In this document: positions 46,729 through 59,050 of the stretch, piece after piece
How the letters are laid out: every line of letters begins with the position of its first letter
Numbering within the stretch: position 1 is the stretch's first letter
Assembly (NCBI RefSeq): GCF_026283925.1
Contig: NZ_JAPDPF010000002.1
Span: forward strand, 248,001 to 312,000
Direction of reading: 5' to 3'
Length of the DNA stretch: 64,000 nt
Source: Dyella halodurans
GTDB lineage: Bacteria; Pseudomonadota; Gammaproteobacteria; Xanthomonadales; Rhodanobacteraceae
Notes under the pieces: model-generated
Seen by the model: only the letters and a program-made list of their open reading frames with translations
What the model was told of the DNA's origin: nothing
The model's database searches: none
Program-made: the position numbers and the translations under genes

Positions 46729-46962
46729 GACAGTCTCCCGCCTACTGCCGAGGCAGGTTGCGCCAGCCGGCGTAAACGTTTGTTGAAGGCTCAGGGATAG
46801 AGTGAGGCTGACCAGGGTCTGAGCAAGCCGCTGCGTACCAACCCAGCTGAGACCACCGCGCAACAATGCCGCAACATGGCCATGCTGTAGTCCAAGCCGT
46901 CGGAGCCGTGGCGCACGCTGGTCGGTTTCGACCTTGACGGTCTCATAATGAGGAGGACACCT

Positions 46963-47085
46963 ATGTCATCCGTGCTGGTTGGATCATTCGCGATTTCGGC
47001 GCTGGTCATCGAAATCGCCATCATGCGCACTCTGGAAGCGCGCTGGATTGTCGCGAGGGATGCTCGCCGCGAGGCGCAATCCTAG
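46963..47085 (+). CDS. Candidate 40-residue small membrane protein
   Basis: ATG 46963 is preceded by a perfect AGGAGG (46951-46956) with a six-base spacer. The 40 codons encode MSSVLVGSFAISALVIEIAI followed by MRTLEARWIVARDARREAQS: an 18-residue hydrophobic stretch and then a charged tail with positive residues, as expected for a single-span inner-membrane small protein. It lies between the divergent phbB gene and the convergent ahpF gene. The ribosome-binding site is the main evidence; no homologue is recognised. Confidence 0.5.
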   Translation: MSSVLVGSFAISALVIEIAIMRTLEARWIVARDARREAQS

Positions 47086-47302
47086 ACTCGCACCTGGCAC
47101 AACCGCACGCGATCGATACGGGAGCTGCTGCAGCCAGCCTTGGCTGGGTGCTGCCGTGCCCTGCAACCATCCTCGTACGTCGAGGCGCCGCGAGTGATCT
47201 CCGGCCTGGTCCGATATCGCGGCGGCGCTGAACAGCCCACACGTCGGAGCAGGGCAGGGACGCGCTGATCCAGAGGATCGACGCATCCCGTGCCCGGGCG
47301 GG

Positions 47303-48883
47303 TCAGGCTACCAGGGCTTCTTCGGTGACCGGCAGGCGGATCAGGTAGTCGAAGGCACTCAGCGATGCCTTGGAGCCTTCGCCCATGGCGATCACGATCT
47401 GCTTGTACGGCACCGTGGTGACGTCGCCCGCGGCAAACACGCCTGGCAGCGAGGTCTCGCCGCGTGCGTCCACCTCGATCTCCCCGCGCGGCGACAGCTG
47501 CAGCGTGCCCTTGAGCCATTCGGTGTTCGGCAGCAAACCAATCTGCACAAACACGCCTTCCAGCGCCAACTGGCGGCTGTCGCCGCTGCTGCGGTCGGTA
47601 TAGGCCAGGCCGGTGACTTTCTGGCCATCGCCGTGGACTTCGGTGGTCTGCGCGCTGACGATCACGTCGACGTTAGCCAGGCTGCGCAGCTTGCGCTGCA
47701 GGACTTCATCCGCACGCAGCTTGCTGTCGAACTCCAGCAAGGTCACGTGACCCACGATACCGGCCAGGTCGATCGCCGCTTCCACGCCGGAGTTGCCGCC
47801 ACCGATCACTGCCACGCGCTTGCCCTTGAACAGCGGGCCATCGCAATGCGGGCAATAGGTGACGCCCTTGTTGCGATATTCCTGCTCACCCGGCACGTTC
47901 ATATTGCGCCAGCGCGCACCGGTGGAAAGGATCACCGTCTTCGCCTTCAAGGTGGCGCCATTGGCCAGGCGCACGGCATGCAGTTCGCCCGGCTCATCGG
48001 CCGCGATCAGTTGATCGGCGCGTTGCAGGTTCATCACGTCCACGTCGTATTCGTGCACGTGCTGCTCAAGCGCCGCGGCCAGCTTGGGGCCTTCGGTATA
48101 CGGCACCGAGATGAAGTTCTCGATGGACATGGTATCCAGCACCTGGCCGCCAAAGCGCTCCGCGACGACGCCGGTGCGGATGCCCTTGCGCGCGGCATAG
48201 ATGGCCGCCGCAGCGCCGGCCGGGCCGCCGCCGATCACCAGCACGTCGAACGCCGGCTTGGACTTGAGCCGCTCTGCCGCGCGATCCGCTGCGCCACTAT
48301 CCAGGCGCGCTGCAATCTGCTCGATGCTCATGCGGCCGGTGTCGAACGGCTCGCCATTGAGAAACACGGTAGGTACCGCCATCACCTGGCGCTCGTTCAC
48401 CTCGTCCTGGAACAGCGAGCCGTCAATCGCGACATGCTTGATGTTCGGATTGAGTACGCTCATCAGGTTCAGCGCCTGCACGGTGTCGGGGCAGCTGTGG
48501 CAGGACAGCGACATGAACGTCTCGAAGCGATATTCGCCATCGAGATGACGCACCTGCTCGATGACTTCCTGCGTCGCCTTCGACGGGTGGCCGCCCACAT
48601 GCAGCAGGGCCAGCACCAGCGAGGTGAATTCATGGCCCAGCGGGATGCCAGCGAAACTGACGCTGACGTCAGTGCCCAGGCGATTGATCGCGAAGGACGG
48701 CTTGCGCGTCTCCGTACCATCGGGGCTCAGCGAGATCTTGTCCGACAAGGACGCGATGTCCTGCAGCAAGCCCAGCAGCTCCTGCGACTTGGCGCTTTCA
48801 TCCAGCGAGGCCACCAGTTCGATCGGGTGTACGACCTTTTCGAGGTAGGCCTGCAATTGGGACTTCAGATCGGCATCCAGCAT
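47303..48883 (-). CDS. ahpF: Alkyl hydroperoxide reductase subunit F
   Basis: 526 residues (E. coli 521), from ATG 48883 with GAGGAG upstream. The N-terminal domain carries two thioredoxin-like folds with CHSCPD (about residue 129), and the C-terminal thioredoxin-reductase module has [18 protein letters not shown] (FAD), CPHCDG (redox disulphide) and [14 protein letters not shown] (NADH). It reduces AhpC with NADH. A strong hairpin lies between ahpC and ahpF. The first ten codons of the longer frame are not used. Confidence 0.96.
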   Translation of the reverse strand: MLDADLKSQLQAYLEKVVHPIELVASLDESAKSQELLGLLQDIASLSDKISLSPDGTETRKPSFAINRLGTDVSVSFAGIPLGHEFTSLVLALLHVGGHPSKATQEVIEQVRHLDGEYRFETFMSLSCHSCPDTVQALNLMSVLNPNIKHVAIDGSLFQDEVNERQVMAVPTVFLNGEPFDTGRMSIEQIAARLDSGAADRAAERLKSKPAFDVLVIGGGPAGAAAAIYAARKGIRTGVVAERFGGQVLDTMSIENFISVPYTEGPKLAAALEQHVHEYDVDVMNLQRADQLIAADEPGELHAVRLANGATLKAKTVILSTGARWRNMNVPGEQEYRNKGVTYCPHCDGPLFKGKRVAVIGGGNSGVEAAIDLAGIVGHVTLLEFDSKLRADEVLQRKLRSLANVDVIVSAQTTEVHGDGQKVTGLAYTDRSSGDSRQLALEGVFVQIGLLPNTEWLKGTLQLSPRGEIEVDARGETSLPGVFAAGDVTTVPYKQIVIAMGEGSKASLSAFDYLIRLPVTEEALVA

Positions 48884-48965
48884 GGTGACTCCTCGGCTTT
48901 CTTCGGGGTGCATGCCACGAGCACCCGGCGGGGCCGGGCGTCGTGGACGCAGGGAATTCGGAGGT

Positions 48966-48990
48966 CGGACCCGGCGAAGCGCCGGGTCCG
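48966..48990 (-). terminator. Hairpin in the ahpC-ahpF intergenic region
   Basis: Perfect 11-bp stem CGGACCCGGCG (48966-48976) and CGCCGGGTCCG (48980-48990) with a three-base loop, 44 bases after the ahpC stop. No T-tract follows. It could stop or protect most ahpC transcripts, allowing lower ahpF expression. Confidence 0.55.
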
Positions 48991-49033
48991 AAGCGGCTCG
49001 ATGCAGCGCGCCGTCAAACAGAACGGTGGTGGC

Positions 49034-49597
49034 TTAGATCTTGCCGACCAGGTGCAGCGACGGCTTCAGGGTGGTCTCGCCTTCCTTCCACTTGGCCGGG
49101 CACACTTCACCCGGGTGGGAGGCGACGTACTGGGCGGCCTTGACCTTGCGCAGCAGCTCGGAAGCGTCGCGGCCGATGCCGTTGTCATGGATCTCGCACA
49201 GCTTGATCTGGCCTTCCGGATTGATCACGAAGGTGCCGCGCAAGGCCAGGCCTTCTTCCTCGATCATGACGTCGAAGTTGCGGGTGATCGCGCCGGTCGG
49301 GTCACCGATCATCGTGTACTGCACCTTCTTGATCGCGTCGGAGGTGTCGTGCCATGCCTTGTGCGCGAAGTGCGTGTCGGTCGACACCGCATAAACCTCA
49401 ACGCCCAGCTTCTGGAACTGGGGATAGGAGTCAGCCAGGTCTTCCAGCTCGGTCGGGCACACGAAGGTGAAGTCGGCCGGGTAGAACACCACCACGGACC
49501 ACTTGCCCTTCAGCGTGGCATCGGAGACTTCGATGAACTGGCCATCCTTGAAAGCGTGGGCCTTGAACGGTTTGATTTCGGTATTGATCAACGACAT
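49034..49597 (-). CDS. ahpC: Alkyl hydroperoxide reductase subunit C (peroxiredoxin)
   Basis: 187 residues, exactly E. coli length, from ATG 49597 ([16 protein letters not shown]). The peroxidatic Cys is in [13 protein letters not shown], the resolving Cys in [13 protein letters not shown]. It scavenges peroxides using AhpF. The frame extends 26 codons upstream without similarity. An OxyR-like site is 64-100 bases before the ATG. ahpF follows after 150 bases including a strong hairpin. Confidence 0.97.
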   Translation of the reverse strand: MSLINTEIKPFKAHAFKDGQFIEVSDATLKGKWSVVVFYPADFTFVCPTELEDLADSYPQFQKLGVEVYAVSTDTHFAHKAWHDTSDAIKKVQYTMIGDPTGAITRNFDVMIEEEGLALRGTFVINPEGQIKLCEIHDNGIGRDASELLRKVKAAQYVASHPGEVCPAKWKEGETTLKPSLHLVGKI

Positions 49598-49660
49598 CGT
49601 GATTTCGTCCGCAGTGGTTAGTGGAGATGCAAGGTTAACGGCCTTGACACGATTGAGCCA

Positions 49661-49697
49661 ATTGATTGTTGCCATGAACCCGATTCACCTGGGCTAT
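49661..49697 (-). promoter_or_regulatory. Candidate OxyR-binding site of ahpC
   Basis: On the minus strand: ATAG-N7-GAAT-N7-ATGG-N7-CAAT, 12 of 16 matches to the OxyR consensus ATAG-N7-CTAT-N7-ATAG-N7-CTAT with exact spacing. It lies 64-100 bases upstream of the ahpC ATG; a weak TTGGCT with a 17-base spacer follows it. Confidence 0.5.
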
Positions 49698-49870
49698 GGC
49701 CAGCCTTCGCGCAGCGGCTGCTAGCGGCGCCGTGGGCGCCACGGATGGGTGGTGGAGAAGCGACTCCAGCCAGGGGTGGCCAACAAGTGTGCAGCGGGGA
49801 GCCGAGGCGGCGGCAGCAACACCGGGCTTTGCCAGCGCGAAACCTGAAAGGCGGTTGGCGCAAGGGGTGA

Positions 49871-49899
49871 GGTCGGGACGGTGCTACCCGGTCCCGACC
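49871..49899 (-). terminator. Hairpin downstream of katG
   Basis: Perfect 9-bp stem GGTCGGGAC (49871-49879) and GTCCCGACC (49891-49899), with a small inner GGT/ACC pairing. It lies 67 bases after the katG stop, in a 368-base gene-free stretch that also carries the ahpC promoter. No T-tract. Confidence 0.45.
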
Positions 49900-49965
49900 T
49901 GGTTCGGGATGGCCCGAGACCAGGTCGAGATGGCCGACTGGATTTTCACGCTCCAGGCGCCGGGA

Positions 49966-52982
<3,017 letters not shown>

Positions 52983-53621
52983 TCAGCTTGGCCAGGCCGA
53001 GCCCAGGATGATGTTGCAGAAGTTGCCGCGATGGAAATGCGGATCCTTGAGCGCCATCACGTCGGCCTTGACGTTGCCGAAGGTCGTTTCGGGCTTGTGT
53101 CGGATGCCCTGGTAGAAGGCCTCGATGATGTCCTGCTTGAACTGGGTGCCGCGAGGGTGCGCTTCGACGATCAACGCACGATCGCCCTCATCAACCTTGG
53201 GGAAGCCCAGGCCCATGACGTCCATTTCGACGCCTGCCGTCAGCAGCGCCACTTCGGGCTTCATGAACTCGGGAATGCCTGGTGTCGTATGCAGCGCGAT
53301 GCTGGTCCAGACCAGGTCGATGGCGTTTTCGGCAATGCCGTGACGTCGCAGGAAATCCGCTGCCGTGTTGGCGCCATCCACCTCGAAACGCTTGTCGGGG
53401 CGGCTATGGGCCGGCATGAGCCCCATGTCGTGGAACATGGCCGCAACATAGAGCAGCTCCGCATCAAACACTCGCTGCTGTTTCTTGCCCGTCAGGGCGC
53501 CAAATAAAAAGACGCGGCGCGAATGATGAAACAGCAGATCTGTCTCGGTGTCCCTGACGAGATCGGTGACTTCACGCGCCAGCTGGCTGTCGGGAATCTG
53601 GATTCCTGCGATGGTGGTCAT
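52983..53621 (-). CDS. HD-domain phosphohydrolase-like protein
   Basis: 212 residues from ATG 53621 with AGGAG upstream. HD superfamily metal site: FHHSRRVFLFG (His), AAMFHDMGLMPAHS (His-Asp), and a later Asp in EVDGANTAADFL region; the family includes cyanamide hydratase-like and other metal-dependent hydrolases. No signal peptide. Divergent from the GlxA/AraC regulator (157 bases between), which may control it. Substrate unknown. Confidence 0.85.
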   Translation of the reverse strand: MTTIAGIQIPDSQLAREVTDLVRDTETDLLFHHSRRVFLFGALTGKKQQRVFDAELLYVAAMFHDMGLMPAHSRPDKRFEVDGANTAADFLRRHGIAENAIDLVWTSIALHTTPGIPEFMKPEVALLTAGVEMDVMGLGFPKVDEGDRALIVEAHPRGTQFKQDIIEAFYQGIRHKPETTFGNVKADVMALKDPHFHRGNFCNIILGSAWPS

Positions 53622-53778
53622 GGGTGTACTCCTGGGCTGGGGTTGACGGAAGCGAAGGTTTAGCCCTGTCGAGTCCAGATTAGAACTCCAGGTTCGCGTG
53701 GCATGTATTGATGTGATGTAGCAAATCGTGCCATTGTGTGACGCTTCAAGACATGCGCGTGCGTCAGCGCCTATCAAC

Positions 53779-54747
53779 ATGCCCAAGACCATCGCCATCC
53801 TCGCCTGCCCAGGTGTCCAGCTTCTGGACGTCTCAGGCCCGCTGGACGTGTTCGCCGAGGCGAATCAGCAGGCCGGGCAAAAGGTCTACGAGCTCTTGGT
53901 GGTCGGGACTTCCGGGCGCGCCATTGAAAGTTCCTCGGGCGTTCGGCTGATGCCGGATGCGACGCTGCGCGATCCGCTGGGCCGGCTTGATACCGTGCTG
54001 GTGGCCGGCGCACCCAGCCTGCCCGAGGCGTCGGTCAACCTGACCGTGCTCGAGTGGCTACGCGGCGTTGCCCGCAAGAGCCGGCGTTTTGGTTCCATCT
54101 GCAATGGCGCGCTCGTCCTGGCTGCCAGCGGTCTCATTGGAGGCCGCCGGATCACGACGCATTGGGGTGTGGTCGAGACCTTGCGCCAGCGACACCCCGA
54201 TGTGATGGTCGAGCCGGACGCGCTGTATGTCCGGGATGGGCGTGTATGCACGGCTGCCGGAGTCACTGCGGGCATGGATCTGGCGCTGGCGTTGGTGGAG
54301 GAGGATCTTGGCCGCGACCTGGCCATGCAGGTCGCTGGCCAGCTGGTGATGTTTTTCAAGCGACCGGGCGGCCAGCTGCAATTCAGTCGACATGGAGAGG
54401 CTGAGCTGGCCGGCCACTCAGCCATACAGGCGTTGCAGCGCTGGATCGGTGCGAACCCTGCGGAAGACCATTCAGTGGCTTCGCTCGCCCACCGCGCAGG
54501 ACTGAGCCCCCGCCATTTTGCGCGCGTGTTCCACCAGGAAGTCGGCATCCCGCCTGCCGAGTACGTCGAGACCGTTCGTGTGGAAGCGGCGCGCCGATTG
54601 CTGGAGATGGGTAACGAGCCTCCCAAGAGAGTGGCAGGGTTGTGCGGCTATGCGGACGTCAACGGGCTGCGACGTGCCTTTGTGCGCAGGCTGGGCGTGA
54701 CGCCCGCCGACTATCGACGCCAACATCGCGCTGGCGACATGGGCTAG
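53779..54747 (+). CDS. GlxA-family regulator (DJ-1/PfpI domain plus AraC HTH)
   Basis: 322 residues from ATG 53779. The N-terminal DJ-1/PfpI-like domain (about 1-190) has ILACPGVQLLDVSGPLDVF and the elbow SICNGALVLAASGLIGGRRITTHW; the C-terminal AraC DNA-binding domain (about 215-318) has LAHRAGLSPRHFARVFHQEVGIPPAEYVE and CGYADVNGLRRAFVRRLGVTPADYR. Such proteins sense small metabolites. The divergent HD-domain gene is the likely target. Confidence 0.93.
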   Translation: MPKTIAILACPGVQLLDVSGPLDVFAEANQQAGQKVYELLVVGTSGRAIESSSGVRLMPDATLRDPLGRLDTVLVAGAPSLPEASVNLTVLEWLRGVARKSRRFGSICNGALVLAASGLIGGRRITTHWGVVETLRQRHPDVMVEPDALYVRDGRVCTAAGVTAGMDLALALVEEDLGRDLAMQVAGQLVMFFKRPGGQLQFSRHGEAELAGHSAIQALQRWIGANPAEDHSVASLAHRAGLSPRHFARVFHQEVGIPPAEYVETVRVEAARRLLEMGNEPPKRVAGLCGYADVNGLRRAFVRRLGVTPADYRRQHRAGDMG

Positions 54748-54921
54748 CAGGACGGAATTGGTGTGAACGGCTGCCGATACGGCGCGGTCTGCCGAAACCG
54801 CGTGAACGGGGCATGCGACGGTCAGCAGGCTGGTAGCCCTCGCCGCGGACCGGGCTGATTCGACCGCCCATGGCGCGCCGATAGACGTTCGTCGTCGCCC
54901 CGACGATCCGAGCAACCTTGT

Positions 54922-55596
54922 TCAACGCCTGCCCGCATGCGCCTGGTCGAAGCGCGCAGCCATATTGACCAGGTCGGCCAGCGAAGCGGCCTTCATCTTG
55001 CGCATCACCTGGCCGCGGTGTGCCTTCACCGTGATCTCGCTGATGCCAAGCTCGCCCGCGATCTGCTTGTTCAGCAGGCCCATCACCACCAGGGCCATGA
55101 CCTCGCGTTCGCGCTTGCTGAGCGATGCATGATGCGCCTCGAGCACGCCCAGCTCCGCCTCATGCTCCAGTGCGGCGCGGCTACGATCGATGGCGTGCCG
55201 GATGGCGCGCAACAACACGTCGTCCTCGAAGGGTTTGGTCAGGAACTCCACCGCGCCTGCCTTCATCGCCTGGACCGTCATGGGCACGTCACCGTAACCC
55301 GTGATGAAGATGATCGGCATATCGTTCCGATCAGCGGCGATGAGCTTTTGCAGGTCGAGGCCGCTGAGATCCGGCAGCGACACATCCAGCACCAGGCAAC
55401 TCGGGGCAAAGATTCGAGGTTGAGCCAAAAAATCCCGGGCGGAGGCAAATGTCTCGGGCTGCCAGCCTTCGAAACGAATCAGCGCCTCGAGTGATTCACG
55501 CACGGAAATGTCGTCGTCGACGACAAAGACGATAGGTTTGGCCGACGGGACGGGAGCTGGTCTGATTCCCTGGTCGGCTTCATTCAACAAACGCAT
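54922..55596 (-). CDS. FixJ/NarL-type response regulator
   Basis: 224 residues from ATG 55596. Receiver domain (about 28-145) with acidic VVDDD, phospho-acceptor Asp in CLVLDVSLPD, Thr/Ser switch and Lys in EFLTKPFEDD. LuxR-type HTH (about 155-210) with LSKREREVMALVVMGLLNKQIAGELGISEITVKAHRGQVMRKM. Third gene of an operon behind a PAS kinase and a single-domain receiver (39 bases after the latter). This kinase-receiver-FixJ arrangement is common in proteobacteria; the target genes are not visible. Confidence 0.93.
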   Translation of the reverse strand: MRLLNEADQGIRPAPVPSAKPIVFVVDDDISVRESLEALIRFEGWQPETFASARDFLAQPRIFAPSCLVLDVSLPDLSGLDLQKLIAADRNDMPIIFITGYGDVPMTVQAMKAGAVEFLTKPFEDDVLLRAIRHAIDRSRAALEHEAELGVLEAHHASLSKREREVMALVVMGLLNKQIAGELGISEITVKAHRGQVMRKMKAASLADLVNMAARFDQAHAGRR

Positions 55597-55635
55597 GGCT
55601 GTCTCCGGAAGCAAGAGCGCACCCCATCGCTCGCT

Positions 55636-55995
55636 TCATTGAAAAGCAGCGTGCAGTGCCGCGAGCAGCACCGTTTCGCTGAAAGGTTTGAAAAGACAAT
55701 CCACCGCGCCGCGCTTGAGCGCGAGCGCGCGGATGGTTTCGTCCCTGCTGGCGGTGATGAAGACGATGGGGATATGCCGGCCGCTGAGCGCCAGTTCACG
55801 CTGGAGGTCGAGCCCGGACATGCCCGGCATGGCGATATCGAGAATCAGGCACTTGGCCGTCCCAAGGCAATCGGAGGTGAGGAACTCTTCCGCGGACGAG
55901 AAGGCCCGCGCCGAAAACCCCAGCTCGGTAAGCAGGTCGGGCAGCGATTCGCGGACGGACTCGTCGTCATCGACCACCGTGACCAAAGGATGCAT
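55636..55995 (-). CDS. Single-domain response regulator
   Basis: 119 residues from ATG 55995, a receiver domain only: VTVVDDDESVRESL (acidic pair), CLILDIAMPGMSG (phospho-Asp), VFITASRDETIR and DCLFKPFSETVLL (Lys). No output domain. It lies five bases after the kinase stop and precedes the FixJ-type regulator, so it may act as a phosphate sink or connector between them. Confidence 0.92.
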   Translation of the reverse strand: MHPLVTVVDDDESVRESLPDLLTELGFSARAFSSAEEFLTSDCLGTAKCLILDIAMPGMSGLDLQRELALSGRHIPIVFITASRDETIRALALKRGAVDCLFKPFSETVLLAALHAAFQ

Positions 55996-56000
55996 GGCTA

Positions 56001-58307
56001 TCACGGATTCCCCGTCGTGCTCGTTGCATCGATCCCGTGAGGCATGGCCGTTGCGACCGCCCTGTTGCTTTCCGCGCCATTGCTGCATGCGCGAGGAATA
56101 GAAAACCAGAAGGTTGCGCCGGGCCCCTCATTCGTGGCCGCCTGCAACCGTCCATGATGCCGCTCGACAATGGACTGGCTTATCGATAGCCCAATGCCCA
56201 TGCCACTGCTCTTGGTCGTGAAGAACGTCTCAAACATCTTGTTCGCCACCTCAGGCCTGAAGCCCACGCCCGAGTCCCGCACCGTCAACCGTACAAAATC
56301 GCCTCCATCTTCCTCGGTCCTGATCATCACCTGCCTGGGGCGGTCGTCGACGCCGCTCACGGCCTCGGTCGCATTCAGTAGCAAGTTCAAGATGACCTGT
56401 TGCAGTTGGACGCGGTCGCCAGTAACCGGCGGCAGGTCGTCGGAAAACTCTGTCCTCAACATCACCCGGCTGTTTTTCAGTGTGCTCTGGGTGAGCGCGA
56501 TCACCTCCTTCGCAGCCTCGTTTAGATTCACTCGTTCCGCAATCGAGTCCTTTTTGCTGAACAGGGAACGCACCCGCGTAATGACATCGGAGGCGCGATG
56601 ACCGTCTCGGATGGTCCGCCTTGCGGTCTCGAGCGCGCCCTGGACGTTGGGAGGATCGGCGGCCAACATCCGCAGGCATGTGCTGGCATTGGTGATGACC
56701 CCTGACAGCGGCTGATTCACTTCGTGAGCGATCGAGGCGGTCAAGGCGCCGAGACTGTTGACCTTGGCCATGCGGGCCAGCTCGGAGCGGAGCGCGCCGA
56801 GCGTTTCTTCCGAGACACGGCGTTGCGTCACGTCCTGAAGTGCGCCGATATACTCGCGCTGCCCGCAGCGCCCCCGCGTACTGTGGGAAACGACGTGCAC
56901 GTATTTCACCGCGCCGCCCGGCATGAGTAGGCGAATCTCGTAATCATGGTCGGCACCGGTGCTGCGCGCGTCGGCCTTCTTGTCGGACAAGAGGAGGATG
57001 TCATCCGGGTGGATCCGATCGGCGATCCGCTCCAGCGTAACGGCGGTCCCGGGCTCGAATTCGAAGATGCGATAAAGCTCTTCCGAAAATACGATGACAT
57101 CGGTGTCCAGACTCCAGGAGAAGCTGCCGGTCAGGCTGGTGCGCTGACCCTCGGCGAGGAACGCCTCACTGAGCCGCAGATTCTCTTCCGCCCGCTTTCG
57201 ATCGTCGATATCGATACTGATGCCGTACCACTTGATGATGTTGCCGGACGCATTTCGCAGTGGGTTGACGCGAAACAGAAACCACCTGTACTCACCATCA
57301 AAGCGACGCAGCCGCGCTTCGGTCTCCCCAGGCGTCTGGGAGGCCATGACCAGTTGCCACCAGGCGGTCAGATCGTGGACGTCATCGGGGTGAAGCGCGA
57401 CCGTCAGGCCCCATTCGTTCGCCTGTTTTGCCGAGAGGCCGACGTAGTCAAGATAGTGCTGGTTGAAGAACTCGCCGGAGCCATCGGTACGCGCCGACCA
57501 CGCCAGCGCAGGAATCGTGTTGATGATCGAGCTGAGGTCGCGTTCGGCCGTGCTCGGTACGTCTCCGCGGCGAGTTCGGTCATCGATATCGATGAGCAAA
57601 TGAAGCCAGCAGAAGATGTAGCCTCGCGCGTCTCGAACAGGCATGCCGGCAAGGTTGAACCAGCGGTATGTCCCGTCGTAGCGGCGATGGCGACTCTGGA
57701 CGCTGTAGGCAAAACCCGTCTCGCGCGCTTTCGATTGCGCCGCGAGGATGCCGGGGCGGTCCTCTGGATGGGTCAGGTTGCAGACTTTAAGGCCTTTCAG
57801 TTCATCGAGCGATTTGCCGAAATAATCGAGGGTAGGCTGGTTGAGATCGCGAACTTCACCCGAGGGCGTCGTGACCGCAACGGGAAACGGAATACTGTCG
57901 ATGATCACCGACAAATTGGGTTCCCCCAGTCGCGCGGTTCCCTCGGCGCGCCTGCGCTCCTCGATATCGGAGTTGATGCCCCGCCATTTGACGACGCGCC
58001 CGGATGGGTCCATCAACGGACTCATTCTGAAAAGCAGCCGGCGATAGTCTCCATCGCAATGGCGCATGCGCACCTCGAGCTCCCCCGGTTTGCCGGAAGC
58101 CACCATCGTGCGCCAACCTTGAAGCAGGGTGGGGAAGTCGTCCGGATGGACCGCCGACCTCCACGCCTGGCGCTTGGCCTCTTCGATGCTTAGCCCGGTG
58201 TATTCACACCAGCGCTTGTTGATCAAGCCCACGCACCCCTCGGGAAGAGTCGTCCACGCGAACCCGGTGAGGGCGTCGAAGATCCGGATCAACTCGTTTT
58301 CCACCAC
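56001..58307 (-). CDS. Multi-PAS histidine kinase
   Basis: 768 residues from GTG 58307 with GAGGAAGG upstream. Four PAS/PAC units follow one another (about 1-125, 130-250, 260-380, 390-510), each of PAS_3-type (HPDD motifs). The dimerisation/phosphorylation helix has SIAHEVNQPLSGVITNA (His), and the ATPase has N-box LNLLLNATEAV, VRDSGVGF and GMGIGLSIS. No membrane helix, so it is cytoplasmic. It is in one operon with a receiver and a FixJ-like regulator and may sense redox or a ligand through PAS. No haem-binding FixL signature is seen. Confidence 0.92.
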   Translation of the reverse strand: MVENELIRIFDALTGFAWTTLPEGCVGLINKRWCEYTGLSIEEAKRQAWRSAVHPDDFPTLLQGWRTMVASGKPGELEVRMRHCDGDYRRLLFRMSPLMDPSGRVVKWRGINSDIEERRRAEGTARLGEPNLSVIIDSIPFPVAVTTPSGEVRDLNQPTLDYFGKSLDELKGLKVCNLTHPEDRPGILAAQSKARETGFAYSVQSRHRRYDGTYRWFNLAGMPVRDARGYIFCWLHLLIDIDDRTRRGDVPSTAERDLSSIINTIPALAWSARTDGSGEFFNQHYLDYVGLSAKQANEWGLTVALHPDDVHDLTAWWQLVMASQTPGETEARLRRFDGEYRWFLFRVNPLRNASGNIIKWYGISIDIDDRKRAEENLRLSEAFLAEGQRTSLTGSFSWSLDTDVIVFSEELYRIFEFEPGTAVTLERIADRIHPDDILLLSDKKADARSTGADHDYEIRLLMPGGAVKYVHVVSHSTRGRCGQREYIGALQDVTQRRVSEETLGALRSELARMAKVNSLGALTASIAHEVNQPLSGVITNASTCLRMLAADPPNVQGALETARRTIRDGHRASDVITRVRSLFSKKDSIAERVNLNEAAKEVIALTQSTLKNSRVMLRTEFSDDLPPVTGDRVQLQQVILNLLLNATEAVSGVDDRPRQVMIRTEEDGGDFVRLTVRDSGVGFRPEVANKMFETFFTTKSSGMGIGLSISQSIVERHHGRLQAATNEGPGATFWFSIPRACSNGAESNRAVATAMPHGIDATSTTGNP

Positions 58308-59050
58308 AACCTTCCTCGGGGTTTATGCGCCACTATCAAGAGGTCCGTCCATCGTACTTTGGTGTTGGCGCAAGGCCGGCGGCGACACCGCGTGATGCGG
58401 TGCCGACAGCAATGCCAAGCGAACAGGTGCGTGCAGGACGCATCCGTCGTTGGCCATCACGACGAATGGCGTTCGCACCTTTCCCCGGACAATCCATGGG
58501 CCGGCGACAGGGTCCGATGGCTTCTCTCAGTGCGCCTGTGGTGGTTCTGCGCGCCTGGGCGTCTCGACACCATCGTCCATTGCCCTCGATTCCCTGAGCG
58601 CGTTGGGACGCATAGTTTGCAGCACGCTCGTCGGTACATCCGTGCACGGTGGATGACCGCGACGTGAAATGGCTGCCTTTTTATGTCGCCCAAGCGCGTG
58701 CCGAGGCGTTCGTCGCACAAGTCGCTGCGCCGCGCCAGTGAGTCCGCGTTGCGCGAAGCCAGGCCAACTGGCGTCGGCGATGCCGTTGCACCGGCCTATC
58801 GGGATCGCCAGTTGGACCTTGGTGTCGCAGTGGATCGCGACCGATACCAAAGCTGCATAGACGGTAAGCCGCGGTCTGGCGCACGCTCGCGGGATGCCCG
58901 ATCCGCGCGAGGGGAGCGGCCCATTCATGGCCGACTATACCTATGCGTTGAACGTCATCGGATAGCGATGAGCCGCTCCGGCAAGGTTCGTGCTCCCTGT
59001 TCCCGATGGGCGATTTTCAATCGAACGTCATTTCGCCGGAGGAAAACCAC
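58308..59050. other. Gene-free region
   Basis: About 740 bases between the divergent kinase and DJ-1-like genes. All frames look like random GC-rich sequence. It must hold both promoters. I saw no repeat or RNA gene. Confidence 0.45.

Noticed and set aside
46934-46949. TTGACG and CATAAT before the 40-codon gene as a promoter
   Set aside because: Only four bases separate the two hexamers, far short of 17.
47633-49621. 662-codon open frame on the plus strand opposite ahpF and ahpC
   Set aside because: Antisense shadow of two well-supported genes.
58527-58928. 133-codon minus-strand frame between the kinase and the DJ-1-like gene
   Set aside because: No Shine-Dalgarno, no recognisable domain and a composition like random GC-rich DNA.
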